DNA from: Ruminococcus sp. AF46-10NS
GTDB lineage: Bacteria > Bacillota > Clostridia > Lachnospirales > Lachnospiraceae
Assembly (NCBI RefSeq): GCF_003474435.1
Contig: NZ_QRNF01000001.1
Coordinates: 1-64,000, forward strand
DNA: 64,000 bases
Direction of reading: 5' to 3'
In this document: one piece after another, positions 38,707 to 47,652 of the stretch
How positions within the stretch are numbered: position 1 is the first letter of the stretch
How the letters are laid out: the number at the start of each line of letters is the position of its first letter
Program-made: the position numbers and the translations under genes
The notes under the pieces: generated by a model
Told to the model about the DNA's origin: nothing
What the model saw: the letters and a program-made list of their open reading frames with translations, nothing else
The model's database searches: none

Positions 38707-38852
38707 AGGTTGAAGGAACACCTGAACACTGCTTTATCTTCAATGATGAAGTGAATGGTGTCAAAGTTCCAAGACAACTAAACAAGCAGTGGTATATAAA
38801 CACAGCTTATGACAGATTATCAGGATTTGGAATTTGTGAAGGAAGAAGGTGA
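38702..38852 (+). pseudogene. Unrecognised element gene fragment
   Basis: About 50 codons: AKVEGTPEHCFIFNDEVNGV, KVPRQLNKQWYINTAYDRL, ending at a stop. No start of its own; the same frame is joined upstream to inverted integrase DNA. Looks protein-like (phage or element origin) but no family is recognised. Confidence 0.35.
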
Positions 38853-38858
38853 AATTGA

Positions 38859-39350
38859 TTGGATTGGAAAGGAAACAGCATGGTTTTCAAAGGCTATGCA
38901 ACAGGCACAGGGAAGAAAGCAACCATGAAGGTCAAGGATGCACAGCTTCTTCAATGGGATGATGTTCAAGGAAATCAGTCATTTGGTGCAATCCTGAATC
39001 AGGACTTTGTTGACATATCATTTGATACTGATGAACTGTCACAGAAGTTTTGGGATATGGCAGAAAAGAACAATTGGAATTGTTTGATTCTTGAAAATCC
39101 TGAAAATGGACACATTCACAGCTATTGGAAGGACACAGAACACAAGATTGAAAAGGGTGGAAAGGATAAAAAACTTGCAGTTGGATTGATTGCAGATATT
39201 CATTCAGGTTCATCATACATACCACTAAGGGTCAATGGTGTTGATAGATTCCCACCATCCTTTGAACCTGATGACATTGATGAAGTTCCTGATGAATTGA
39301 TTCCTGTGAATACAAGGAACACAGTTATCTTGGAACTATCTAAACGATAA
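38859..39350 (+). pseudogene. P4-type phage/plasmid primase N-terminal fragment
   Basis: 163 codons; the true start may be ATG 38880 (MVFKGYATGTGKKATMKVKD). SFGAILNQDFVDISFDTDEL and KLAVGLIADIHSGSSYIPL with PDELIPVNTR resemble the primase/polymerase part at the N-terminus of P4-like primase-helicases; the helicase is absent. The frame ends ELSKR-stop exactly in the third att-like site, so it was cut by integration or deletion there. Family call from memory of motif pattern. Confidence 0.5.
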
Positions 39351-39352
39351 TC
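39341..39352 (+). repeat. Third att-like site
   Basis: TCTAAACGATAATC (39339-39352) encodes SKR-stop and then TC, synonymous with the rpsI end AGCAAGCGATAATC. Probably the right end of element 2; may retain the older rpsI 3' end. Confidence 0.5.
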
Positions 39353-39383
39353 ATACCGATATATCGAATATCAGAACATCAGA

Positions 39384-39415
39384 CTCCGGGAACCGTTTGG
39401 TTCCTGGGGTTTTTT
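39384..39415 (+). terminator. Terminator beside third att-like site
   Basis: CTCCGGGAACC and GGTTCCTGGGG pair around GTTT, then TTTTTT. Alternative candidate for the native rpsI terminator. Confidence 0.8.
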
Positions 39416-39602
39416 ATATGCGAGAAAAGGATTGGAAATTTAAAAAGTATATTGAGTATATTGCAAAGAAAAATTGCATATGATATAACGCCGGTAGGCA
39501 AAAGGTATTAAAGTGTTTATAACAAAAAGAGTGAAAGCCCTTGAAGTTGCAGCTTCTTGGGCTTTCTTCTTATTTTATTATAGTGGACAAGAAACCACTA
39601 GG

Positions 39603-39704
39603 CTATTTGTTGTCCTTATCATGTCTGTCTAACCATTTGCAGATGAGATGGCAAGTAACACCTGCCGCAACAGTGATGATAAAGGTAATGTAAAGATATA
39701 AATC
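39603..39704 (-). pseudogene. Holin-like/type I toxin-like small peptide remnant
   Basis: 33 codons: DLYLYITFIITVAAGVTCHL then ICKWLDRHDKDNK. One membrane helix and a basic tail, as in small holin-like toxins frequent near Clostridia mobile elements. The codon before GAT is TAG where an ATG would be expected, so the start is lost. Hairpin 39531-39570 would end its transcript. Confidence 0.4.
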
Positions 39705-39853
39705 CTAAATAATCAGGGGAGCCTCTTTATAGTTGTTCTGTATAAAGTCAGGTAAATGTGGCAAGTTTAACAGTAGCAAAAAGATATGCGGGCAGCCTAG
39801 TGGTTGTATCAGGATTAACGAAAAAATAAAAGGAAAAAAAGCATTTTCTTTTT

Positions 39854-39882
39854 TTGACATTTTTATATTTTTTTGATACTAT
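39854..39882 (+). promoter_or_regulatory. Promoter of SLC6-type symporter gene
   Basis: -35 TTGACA (39854-39859), 17-base spacer, -10 TACTAT (39877-39882). Confidence 0.8.
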
Positions 39883-39894
39883 ATTATCATGCAG

Positions 39895-39929
39895 ACCTCT
39901 CATAGGCATAAACCTGTGGGAGGTTTTTT
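39895..39929 (+). terminator. Terminator hairpin at the very start of the symporter mRNA
   Basis: ACCTCTCATAGG and CCTGTGGGAGGT form a 12-pair stem (39895-39925), then TTTTTT. It begins about 6 bases after the expected transcription start and 28 bases before the start codon. Confidence 0.75.
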
Positions 39930-39957
39930 ACACATGAAATTTAAGGAGGATTAACGG

Positions 39958-41343
39958 ATGAGAGAAGCAAAAAAATCCGGTCACAGCCATCAGCGGGGAC
40001 GTTTTTCCGGGAAGATCGGTTATGTGCTGGCAGTGGCCGGATCTGCTGTTGGTTTGGGAAACATCTGGCGTTTTCCGTACCTGGCAGCGAAATATGGAGG
40101 AGGAATGTTCCTGCTGGTTTATATTCTTCTGACAGTGTCATTTGGATATGTTCTAATCATGTCCGAGACAGCACTTGGACGAATGACGAGAAAGAGTCCG
40201 GTAGGAGCATTTGAACATTTTGGAAAGAGTGCACCGTTTAAGATTGGCGGCTGGCTGAATGCAGTGATCCCTATGCTGATCGTGCCGTATTATAGTACCA
40301 TCGGCGGCTGGGTCATTAAATATCTGGTGGAATATTTCAGAGGGAATGTTCAGAAGGTTTCTGAAGAAGGTTACTTTGGAAGCTTTATTGCGGATTCCTG
40401 GCAGGTAGAGATATGGTTTATTGTATTTGCTGTTCTGGTGTTTGCAATTATTCTTGGAGGAGTCAGAAACGGTGTGGAACGTATGTCCAAGATCATGATG
40501 CCGCTTCTGGTGGTTCTGGCAGTGATCGTGGCAGTATATTCCATTACACGTCCGGGGGCAATGGCCGGCGTGAAATATTTCCTGATTCCAAACCTTGAAA
40601 ATTTTTCCTGGATGACAGTAGTTGCGGCTATGGGACAGATGTTCTATTCTCTGTCCATTGCTATGGGAATCCTGTACACATATGGTTCTTATATGAATAA
40701 AAAGATGGATGTGGAGCAGGCAACCACCCAAGTAGAGATCTTTGATACGGGTATTGCGATCCTTGCAGGTCTGATGATCATTCCGGCAGTATTTGCTTTT
40801 TCCGGCGGAAATCCTGAGACACTGCAGGCGGGTCCATCCCTGATGTTTATTACATTGCCGAAGGTTTTTGCAACTATGGGGGTTGGAACTGGAGCAGGAA
40901 TCCTGTTTTTCCTTCTTGTTCTTCTGGCTGCACTGACCAGTGCGGTTTCTCTTATGGAAACCAGCGTATCCACTTTTATGGATGAACTTCACTGGGGCAG
41001 GGCAAAATGCTGCATCATTATGGCTGGGATCATGCTTGTGTTCGGAAGTGCATCCTCTATGGGATACGGAATTCTGGATTTCCTGAAGATCTTCGGAATG
41101 AATTTCCTGGATTTCTTTGACTTTATGACAAACTCCGTGATGATGCCGCTGGCAGCACTTACGACCTGTTTCCTGGTGACACGTGTTGTTGGATATGACA
41201 GGATCGCAGCAGAGATCGAGCAGTCATCCAAATTCCGCAGAAAAGGACTGTATAAGTTTTTTATCAGATATCTGGCACCTGTTTGTCTGATCATTGTACT
41301 GTTAAGCTCTATTGCCAATGTGCTGGGAATTATCAGTATGTAA
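39958..41343 (+). CDS. Sodium-dependent transporter, SLC6/NSS family
   Basis: 461 aa, 11-12 membrane segments. The NSS hallmark lies near residue 27: VAGSAVGLGNIWRFPYLAAK, which forms the Na+ and substrate site with unwound TM1. YGGGMFLLVY, GQMFYSLSIAMG (TM6 unwound region) and SAVSLMETSVS also fit. Imports an amino acid with Na+; bacterial relatives include LeuT, TnaT and MhsT, substrate not predictable here. Preceded by AAGGAGG. Confidence 0.92.
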   Translation: MREAKKSGHSHQRGRFSGKIGYVLAVAGSAVGLGNIWRFPYLAAKYGGGMFLLVYILLTVSFGYVLIMSETALGRMTRKSPVGAFEHFGKSAPFKIGGWLNAVIPMLIVPYYSTIGGWVIKYLVEYFRGNVQKVSEEGYFGSFIADSWQVEIWFIVFAVLVFAIILGGVRNGVERMSKIMMPLLVVLAVIVAVYSITRPGAMAGVKYFLIPNLENFSWMTVVAAMGQMFYSLSIAMGILYTYGSYMNKKMDVEQATTQVEIFDTGIAILAGLMIIPAVFAFSGGNPETLQAGPSLMFITLPKVFATMGVGTGAGILFFLLVLLAALTSAVSLMETSVSTFMDELHWGRAKCCIIMAGIMLVFGSASSMGYGILDFLKIFGMNFLDFFDFMTNSVMMPLAALTTCFLVTRVVGYDRIAAEIEQSSKFRRKGLYKFFIRYLAPVCLIIVLLSSIANVLGIISM

Positions 41344-41365
41344 AAAAATATTAAGAGATAAAAAA

Positions 41366-41415
41366 AGATCAGGAGGGAATGAATGCTGAATGAAATCATT
41401 CTCATCTGATCTTTT
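41366..41415 (+). terminator. Terminator after symporter gene
   Basis: A 17-base stem from AGATCAGGAGGGAATGA (41366-41382) and TCATTCTCATCTGATCT (41396-41412), one mismatch, then TTT; an A-run on the left allows reverse use. Confidence 0.8.
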
Positions 41416-41648
41416 CCATAGTTTACGCTACTGAAACAACAGCAATGGAAATATGGTCATACCCATTTTCTACCGCTGTGTTGATGGTGGAGGTTTCATG
41501 CTAGAGCGTGCAGATTACGGGAATGATTTTTCAAACACGCTCTAAAACAGGTGGCAGATTTGGCTTTACATCATGGGTTGGTATCAAGTATAATACATTG
41601 AACGCAGACTAAATATCACAATAAAATTACGATAAAGGAATATAACAG
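41416..41648. other. Intergenic region before ABC-F gene
   Basis: No gene seen. AGAGCGTG (41503-41510) and CACGCTCT (41536-41543) are complementary around a 25-base loop; function unknown. The ABC-F start follows AAAGGAATA. Confidence 0.4.
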
Positions 41649-43205
41649 ATGAGTATTTTAAACGTTGAACATCTCACTCACGGATTTGGAGACAGAGCAA
41701 TTTTTGAGGACGTATCTTTCCGGCTCCTGAAGGGAGAACATATCGGACTTGTCGGTGCCAACGGTGAAGGAAAGTCCACATTTATGAGTATTGTAACCGG
41801 AAAACTGATGCCGGATGAAGGTAAGGTAGAATGGGCAAAAAATGTCCATGCAGGCTATCTGGATCAGCATGCAGTCCTGGAAAAAGGTATGACTATCGGG
41901 CAGGTACTGAAATCTGCCTTTGATCCCCTTCTGAAAAAAGAAGAGCGCATGAACGAGATCTGCGACAAACTGGGAACAGCAGATCCAGATGAGATGGATT
42001 CTCTGATGGAAGAGCTTGGAACTATCCAGGATGAACTGACGCTTCATGATTTTTATTCCATTGATGCCAAGGTGGAGGAGGTTGCCAGAGCACTTGGACT
42101 TCTTGATCTGGGCCTGGACCGTGATGTTACGGACTTAAGTGGTGGCCAGAGAACCAAGGTACTTCTTGCGAAGCTTCTTCTGGAGAAACCGGATATTCTT
42201 CTTCTGGACGAGCCCACCAACTATCTGGATGAAGAACATATTGCATGGCTGAAAAGATATCTCCTGGATTATGAGAATGCTTTTATCCTGATCTCCCATG
42301 ATATTCCGTTCCTGAATTCAGTAGTCAATATTATCTACCATATGGAGAACCAGGAACTGAACCGATATGTAGGAGATTACGACCACTTCCAGGAAGTTTA
42401 CGCAGTAAAAAAAGCTCAGCTGGAGGCAGCCTATCGTAAACAGCAGCAGGAAATCAGTGAGCTGAAAGATTTTGTAGCCAGAAACAAGGCACGTGTTTCC
42501 ACAAGAAACATGGCCATGTCACGTCAGAAGAAACTGGATAAGATGGATGTGATCGAGCTGGCAGCAGAGAAGCCGAAGCCGGAGTTTAATTTCCGTTACG
42601 GACGCACACCGGGAAAAATGCTTTTTGAGACACATGACCTTGTGATCGGATATGATGAACCACTCTCCAAACCGCTGAATTTTACAATGGAACGCGGCCA
42701 GAAGATTGCTCTGGTAGGAACTAACGGTATTGGTAAGACTACACTTCTTCGAAGTCTTCTCGGACTGATCAAGCCGATTTCCGGAAATGTGGAACAGGGT
42801 GAGAATCTTGAGATTGGATATTTTGAACAGGAAGTTAAGGGTGAGAATCGAACTACCTGTATCGAAGAACTTTGGCAGGAATTTCCGTCATTTTCCCAGT
42901 ATGAAGTACGTTCCGCACTGGCAAAATGCGGCCTGACGACCAAGCATATTGAGAGCCAGGTACGGGTTTTAAGCGGTGGTGAGCAGGCAAAGGTGCGTCT
43001 CTGCAAGTTGGTGAACCGTGACACCAACATTCTTCTTTTGGATGAGCCTACCAATCATCTGGATGTAGATGCAAAAGACGAGCTGAAAAAAGCTCTCCGG
43101 GAGTATCGTGGAAGTATTCTTCTTATCTGCCATGAGCCGGAATTTTATCAGGATGTGGTAAATGAAGTCTGGGATATGAGCAAGTGGACAACCAAGATAT
43201 TCTGA
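41649..43205 (+). CDS. ABC-F family ATPase (ribosome-associated, YkpA/YbiT-like)
   Basis: 518 aa, two ABC domains in one chain and no membrane part. Walker A GANGEGKST and GTNGIGKTT; signatures LSGGQRTKVLLA and LSGGEQAKVRLC; Walker B ILLLDEPTNYLD and ILLLDEPTNHLD. The linker between domains (residues about 245-300, Lys/Arg-rich) is the part that reaches the ribosomal tRNA sites in this family. It probably relieves stalled ribosomes; antibiotic resistance is possible but the sequence does not show it. Confidence 0.9.
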   Translation: MSILNVEHLTHGFGDRAIFEDVSFRLLKGEHIGLVGANGEGKSTFMSIVTGKLMPDEGKVEWAKNVHAGYLDQHAVLEKGMTIGQVLKSAFDPLLKKEERMNEICDKLGTADPDEMDSLMEELGTIQDELTLHDFYSIDAKVEEVARALGLLDLGLDRDVTDLSGGQRTKVLLAKLLLEKPDILLLDEPTNYLDEEHIAWLKRYLLDYENAFILISHDIPFLNSVVNIIYHMENQELNRYVGDYDHFQEVYAVKKAQLEAAYRKQQQEISELKDFVARNKARVSTRNMAMSRQKKLDKMDVIELAAEKPKPEFNFRYGRTPGKMLFETHDLVIGYDEPLSKPLNFTMERGQKIALVGTNGIGKTTLLRSLLGLIKPISGNVEQGENLEIGYFEQEVKGENRTTCIEELWQEFPSFSQYEVRSALAKCGLTTKHIESQVRVLSGGEQAKVRLCKLVNRDTNILLLDEPTNHLDVDAKDELKKALREYRGSILLICHEPEFYQDVVNEVWDMSKWTTKIF

Positions 43206-43328
43206 TAATGGATGTAGATATATGGCAGAAAAGACAGATATAATTCGAAAAGTACAATAAATGAGACATAAAAGATGACAGCATAAGGGCAGCAGAGTCT
43301 GCCGGACAGAAATACAGAGGATGAATAA

Positions 43329-44195
43329 ATGGAAGAAACACAACTGAAAAAATTCGGCATTGTGATGGAAGGCGGCGGGATGCGCGGTCTTTATACAGCC
43401 GGAGTGATCGATGTGCTGATGGAGAATGATATTTACGCAGACAGTGCAGTAGGCGTATCGGCAGGAGCTGTTTTTGGCTGCAATTACAAGTCAGAACAGA
43501 TTGGAAGAGTTCGTCGTTACAATAAAAAATACTGTAAGGACAAGCGGCTTGCAAGTATCCGCAACTGGATCACAACAGGTGATATCTACAGCAAGGAGTT
43601 CGGATACAACGAACTTCCATGGAAACTGGATATTTTTGACAGGGGAACTTATAAGGATAATCCTATGAAATTTACGGTGGTATGTACGGATATCAACACA
43701 GGAAAACCGGTATATCACCAGTGTCCCAACGGAGATGTGGAGGATATTGAGTGGATGCGTGCCTCAGCGTCTATTCCGGTTGTTTCCCGCCCTGTAAAAC
43801 TTGGGGGAAAGCAGCTGCTGGATGGAGGTGTGTCTGATCCGATCCCTGTTGAATGGATGCTGAAACAGGGCTATGAGAAGAACATAGTGGTACTTACAAG
43901 AGACATCAATTACCGGAAAACAGCCAACCCCAGGATGATGATGTTTCTGAAAGCTGTCTTACATAAATATCCGGCGTTACTGGAAGATCTGAAGAAACGC
44001 CATATTCATTATAATGAAACTCTGGAGAAACTAGGCTCTCTGGAAAAAGCAGGCCGTGTCCATATCATCCGCCCAAGCCAGCCTGTCAAAGCAGCCATGA
44101 TCGAGAGGGATGCAGACAATCTGGAACGGATCTACCAGATGGGAAGAAGCGATATGGAGAAAGATCTGGAACAGCTGAGAGCATACCTGCACTGA
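43329..44195 (+). CDS. Patatin-like phospholipase family protein
   Basis: 288 aa. Oxyanion-hole motif EGGGMRGLYTAGV near residue 15, nucleophile elbow GVSAGA (Ser near residue 44) and the dyad Asp in LLDGGVSDPIP (about residue 170). Resembles YjjU/RssA-type cytoplasmic acyl hydrolases. Substrate unknown. Lies 123 bases after the ABC-F gene; the gap holds nothing recognised. Confidence 0.9.
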   Translation: MEETQLKKFGIVMEGGGMRGLYTAGVIDVLMENDIYADSAVGVSAGAVFGCNYKSEQIGRVRRYNKKYCKDKRLASIRNWITTGDIYSKEFGYNELPWKLDIFDRGTYKDNPMKFTVVCTDINTGKPVYHQCPNGDVEDIEWMRASASIPVVSRPVKLGGKQLLDGGVSDPIPVEWMLKQGYEKNIVVLTRDINYRKTANPRMMMFLKAVLHKYPALLEDLKKRHIHYNETLEKLGSLEKAGRVHIIRPSQPVKAAMIERDADNLERIYQMGRSDMEKDLEQLRAYLH

Positions 44196-44288
44196 TCTGG
44201 AACCGAGGCCGGGATAAATTTTTCCGTGTTTCAGGCAGGCGGAATACCAGGCAGTGGAGTAAAGTATCGTCAGATACAGGAAACAGGA

Positions 44289-44318
44289 TTCGACTTATAC
44301 CCCTTTCTATGTTATGAT
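44289..44318 (+). promoter_or_regulatory. Promoter of GTPase-NYN gene
   Basis: -35 TTCGAC (44289-44294), 18-base spacer, -10 TATGAT (44313-44318). Confidence 0.5.
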
Positions 44319-44355
44319 AGTAGATATCACTATAAGACAGGAAAGGGGTATTTTC

Positions 44356-47348
44356 ATGGGGAAAAAACCTCAGAACATAAAAAAACAGAAACATATCAGT
44401 TTGGGTGTGCTGGCCCATGTAGATGCAGGAAAGACGACTTTATCGGAAGGCCTGCTTTTTAAATGCGGACGTATCCGCAGGATCGGGCGTGTGGATCACA
44501 AAGACGCTTATCTGGATACCTATGAGCTGGAACGGGAACGAGGAATTACGATTTTTTCCAAGCAGGCAATTTTTTCCATGGGAGATATGGAAGTGACCTT
44601 GCTGGATACACCGGGACATGTGGATTTTTCCGCAGAGATGGAGCGTACGCTGCAGGTGCTGGATTATGCGATCCTGGTGATCAACGGAGCGGACGGCGTG
44701 CAGGGACATACACAGACTCTGTGGAGACTGCTGACCCAGTATAAAATTCCGACCTTCCTTTTTGTGAACAAGATGGACCAGGAAGGAACGGACAAAGAAA
44801 CACTTTTTGAGGAATTAAAGAAGAAATTAAGCGAAAACTGTGTGGATTTCAGTGGAGAACTGGAATGCTCCGGTGTAGAAGCAGCAGGGAAAAAGGAGAA
44901 TCCGGTGGATAACTCCGGGAAATATCCGGCAGCTGAAGGAATGCAGGGCGCTTCTGATGAAATAAACGGAACTGACGATTTTCTGGAGAATATCGCCATG
45001 TGTGATGAAGAACTGCTGGAAACATTTCTGGAAACAGGTACTATCCGGAAGAAAGACGCAGCGAAGCTGATACTGGAGCGAAAGCTTTTTCCATGCTTCT
45101 TCGGTTCTGCCCTGAAAATGGAGGGTGTGGATGCATTTATCCACGGAATGGAAAGCTATATGGAAACACCGGTTTATCCGGATAGATTCGGAGCAAAGGT
45201 TTTCAAGATCGCAAGAGACGATCAGGGCAACCGTCTTACTTATATGAAGATTACAGGTGGAAGCCTGAAAGTAAAGGAAACGCTTACCAATGCCGGAGGT
45301 AAAGGAATTCCGGAAGATGAGAGGTGGGAGGAAAAGATTGATCAGATCAGGATATATTCCGGTGCAAAGTTTGATATGATAAAAGAAGCAGAGGCAGGAA
45401 CAGTTTGTGCTGTTACCGGACTTACCCGGACTTATCCGGGCGAGGGACTTGGGGCAGAAGCGGAATCCAGCATGCCGGTTCTGGAACCTGTTCTGAATTA
45501 TCAGATCATCCTTCCGGAAGGCTGTGATGCCCACAAGATGCTGAAAAGCCTGAAAGAACTGGAGGAGGAAGAACCGCAGCTTCATATCATGTGGGATAAA
45601 CAGCTGGGAGAGATCCACGCCATGCTCATGGGCGAAGTTCAGATCGAGATCCTGAAGCATCTGATCTGGGATCGTTTTCATGTGGCTGTGGAGTTTGGAA
45701 CAGGAAATATTGTATATAAAGAAACCATCGCTGCACCTGTGGAAGGGGTGGGACATTTTGAGCCGCTGCGGCATTATGCAGAGGTACATCTTCTTCTGGA
45801 ACCAGGAGAACGGGGAAGCGGACTTCAGTTTTTTACAGCTGCAAGTGAAGATCAGCTTGACCGCAACTGGCAGCGTCTGATCCTGACCCATCTGGAAGAA
45901 AAGGAACATCTTGGAGTTTTCACCGGTTCTCCGATCACAGATATGCAGATCACGCTTCTTACAGGCCGTGCTCATCAGAAGCATACAGAAGGCGGAGATT
46001 TCCGTCAGGCTACTTACCGTGCAGTCCGACAGGGACTTAAAAAAGCGCAGACTGTACTGCTGGAGCCATACTACAGCTTCCGGCTGGAGCTTCCGGCAGA
46101 GAATGTGGGAAAAGCCATGACAGATATCCAGCGTATGCAGGGAAGCTCCAGGGACCGGAGACAGAGGGTGAGATGGCGGTGATTACAGGGAGTGCGTCTG
46201 TGGCAAAAATGCGCGACTATCAGAGTCAGGTAATCTCCTACACAAGAGGCCGCGGACACCTTACCTGCACTTTAAAAGGCTATGAACCATGCCAGGATCA
46301 GGAAACTATCGCAGAAGAGATCGGCTATGATTCCGAGAGGGATCTGGATAATCCTACAGGTTCCGTATTCTGTGCTCATGGAGCTGGTTTTGTGGTTCCA
46401 TGGTATGAGGTGGAGGAGTATATGCACCTGGAAGGCACAGAGATCCAGGAATGGTATGATGTATATGATGATTCAGAAGAGGGAGTCGGAAATGGTGCCG
46501 GAAGTGCAGCAGCAGGACAAGGCAGAGGTTCTGACAGTACGATTTCTGGGATTGGAAATAAATCCCGTGGAAAATACACTTCCATGTACGGCAGCTATGA
46601 GGAAGAAAAAGAGCTGAAAGCGATCTTTGAGAAAACTTTTGGCCCTGTGAAATCGAAGAAATATAATAATAACAGCCGAAGCTTCGGAAATCTGGAAAGC
46701 AGCAGCTTTTCTGATTACGCAGGCAGCAGTGCAGGATCCCCTGCAGGTTCATCAGGTACCGGACTTCAGGGAAAGTCCGGCCAAGGTGCCTGGAAAAACA
46801 GCAGTCCGGCGATCCACAGAGACGACTATCTGCTGGTAGACGGATGCAATATTATTTTTGCATGGGAGGACTTAAGAGACCTTGCACAGGCAGACTTTCA
46901 TGCGGCACAGTCCAAGTTAATGGATATATTAAGCGATTATCAGGGAATCAAGGGCTGTATTTTAATTCTGGTATTTGATGCCTATCGTGTGGAAGGGCAT
47001 CCGGAGGAAACGTTCCGGTATCACAACATTCACGTTGTCTACACAAAAGAAGCAGAGACAGCGGACCAGTATATTGAGCGTACTGTCCATAAAATCGGAC
47101 GAAAACATAATGTAACAGTAGCAACCTCTGACGGCCTGGAACAGATCATCATCATGGGTCAGGGCGCAGCCAGGATCTCGGCCAGGGGATTTAAAGAAGA
47201 GATCGAGTCTGCGAAAAAGCAGCTTCGTGAAGACTGGAGCGAGCGCAGGGATAACACAAAAAACTATCTCTTCGACAATATGACACCGGAACTGAGATCT
47301 CACATGGAAGATATCCGTCTGGGCAGAAAGAAAAAAGAAGAAATATAA
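44356..47348 (+). pseudogene. TetM/EF-G-like GTPase fused to NYN nuclease domain, one frameshift
   Basis: About 997 aa if one base is restored. Start ATG 44356 after GGAAAGGGG. GTPase motifs AHVDAGKTTLSEG, DTPGHVDFS, NKMD and GSAL; EF-G/Tet-type domains II-V follow. At 46150-46153 an expected G is missing (CAGGGAC), ending the first frame at 46182. The next frame starts with the C-terminal part of EF-G domain IV/V (RDYQSQVISYTRGRGHLTCT, GYDSERDLDNPTG), then a Ser/Gly-rich linker (about 46480-46800), then an NYN (YacP-like) domain: LLVDGCNIIFAWEDL, LILVFDAYRVEGH, TVATSDGLEQIII. A ribosome-binding GTPase carrying an RNase suggests ribosome rescue with RNA cleavage. Confidence 0.75.
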
Positions 47349-47365
47349 TATTTACCGGTCACAGG

Positions 47366-47397
47366 CTGCACATCTTCGAGAAAGGTGTGCAGTTTTT
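47366..47397 (+). terminator. Terminator after GTPase-NYN gene
   Basis: CTGCACA (47366-47372) and TGTGCAG (47386-47392), then TTTTT. Confidence 0.8.
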
Positions 47398-47503
47398 GTA
47401 TTTTCGGAAAAATCTATCAAAGACACTGTAAAAACTGCACAAAACACATATGCACACTATTATGAGCATATTTCACAAAAATAAAAAAAATTTTTGAATT
47501 CTT

Positions 47504-47532
47504 TTGCAAATAAATGGGAAAAGTAGTAAAAT
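47504..47532 (+). promoter_or_regulatory. Promoter of carD
   Basis: -35 TTGCAA (47504-47509), 17-base spacer, -10 TAAAAT (47527-47532). The rest of 47398-47503 is AT-rich with no gene. Confidence 0.6.
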
Positions 47533-47553
47533 AAGGATAGAATCCTCAGTGAG

Positions 47554-47593
47554 AAACTCCTTGTCCGGATCTTATGCCTGACAGGGAGTTTTC
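47554..47593 (+). terminator. Terminator-like hairpin in the carD leader
   Basis: AAACTCCTTGTC (47554-47565) and GACAGGGAGTTT (47580-47591) pair without mismatch (one G-U), then TCATT. Lies between promoter and gene, so a candidate attenuator. Confidence 0.6.
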
Positions 47594-47652
47594 ATTAGAG
47601 CACAATAGACGCCACGAAAACAAAAGCAAAAAATATGAAAGGATGTGGAAAA

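Larger units (their letters stand above)
25965..39352. mobile_element. Integrated element 2 with kdp cargo (degenerate)
   Basis: Between the second and third att-like sites. Backbone pieces (ParA, VirB4, KTR protein, sigma factor, integrase, P4-type primase) are all truncated; the cargo is a kdp potassium-uptake cluster. GC content switches several times along it, showing recombination between sources. Boundaries are inferred from the CGATAATC copies. Confidence 0.5.
39353..39957. other. Intergenic region right of the island
   Basis: Holds a terminator (39384), a bidirectional hairpin GAAAGCCC/GGGCTTTC (39531-39570), a broken small hydrophobic reading frame on the minus strand (39603) and the promoter and hairpin of the Na+ symporter gene. 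No other gene seen. Confidence 0.6.

Noticed and set aside
44356..46182. Tetracycline-resistance gene tet(M)/tet(O)
   Set aside because: Motifs are EF-G/Tet-like, but an insertion in the GTPase domain, the fused NYN domain and the backbone location argue against a classic ribosomal protection gene.
46140..46190. Programmed -1 frameshift joining GTPase and NYN frames
   Set aside because: The shift direction fits, but no slippery heptamer is present at the junction (TCCAGGGAC), and the same one-base loss occurs in unrelated genes.
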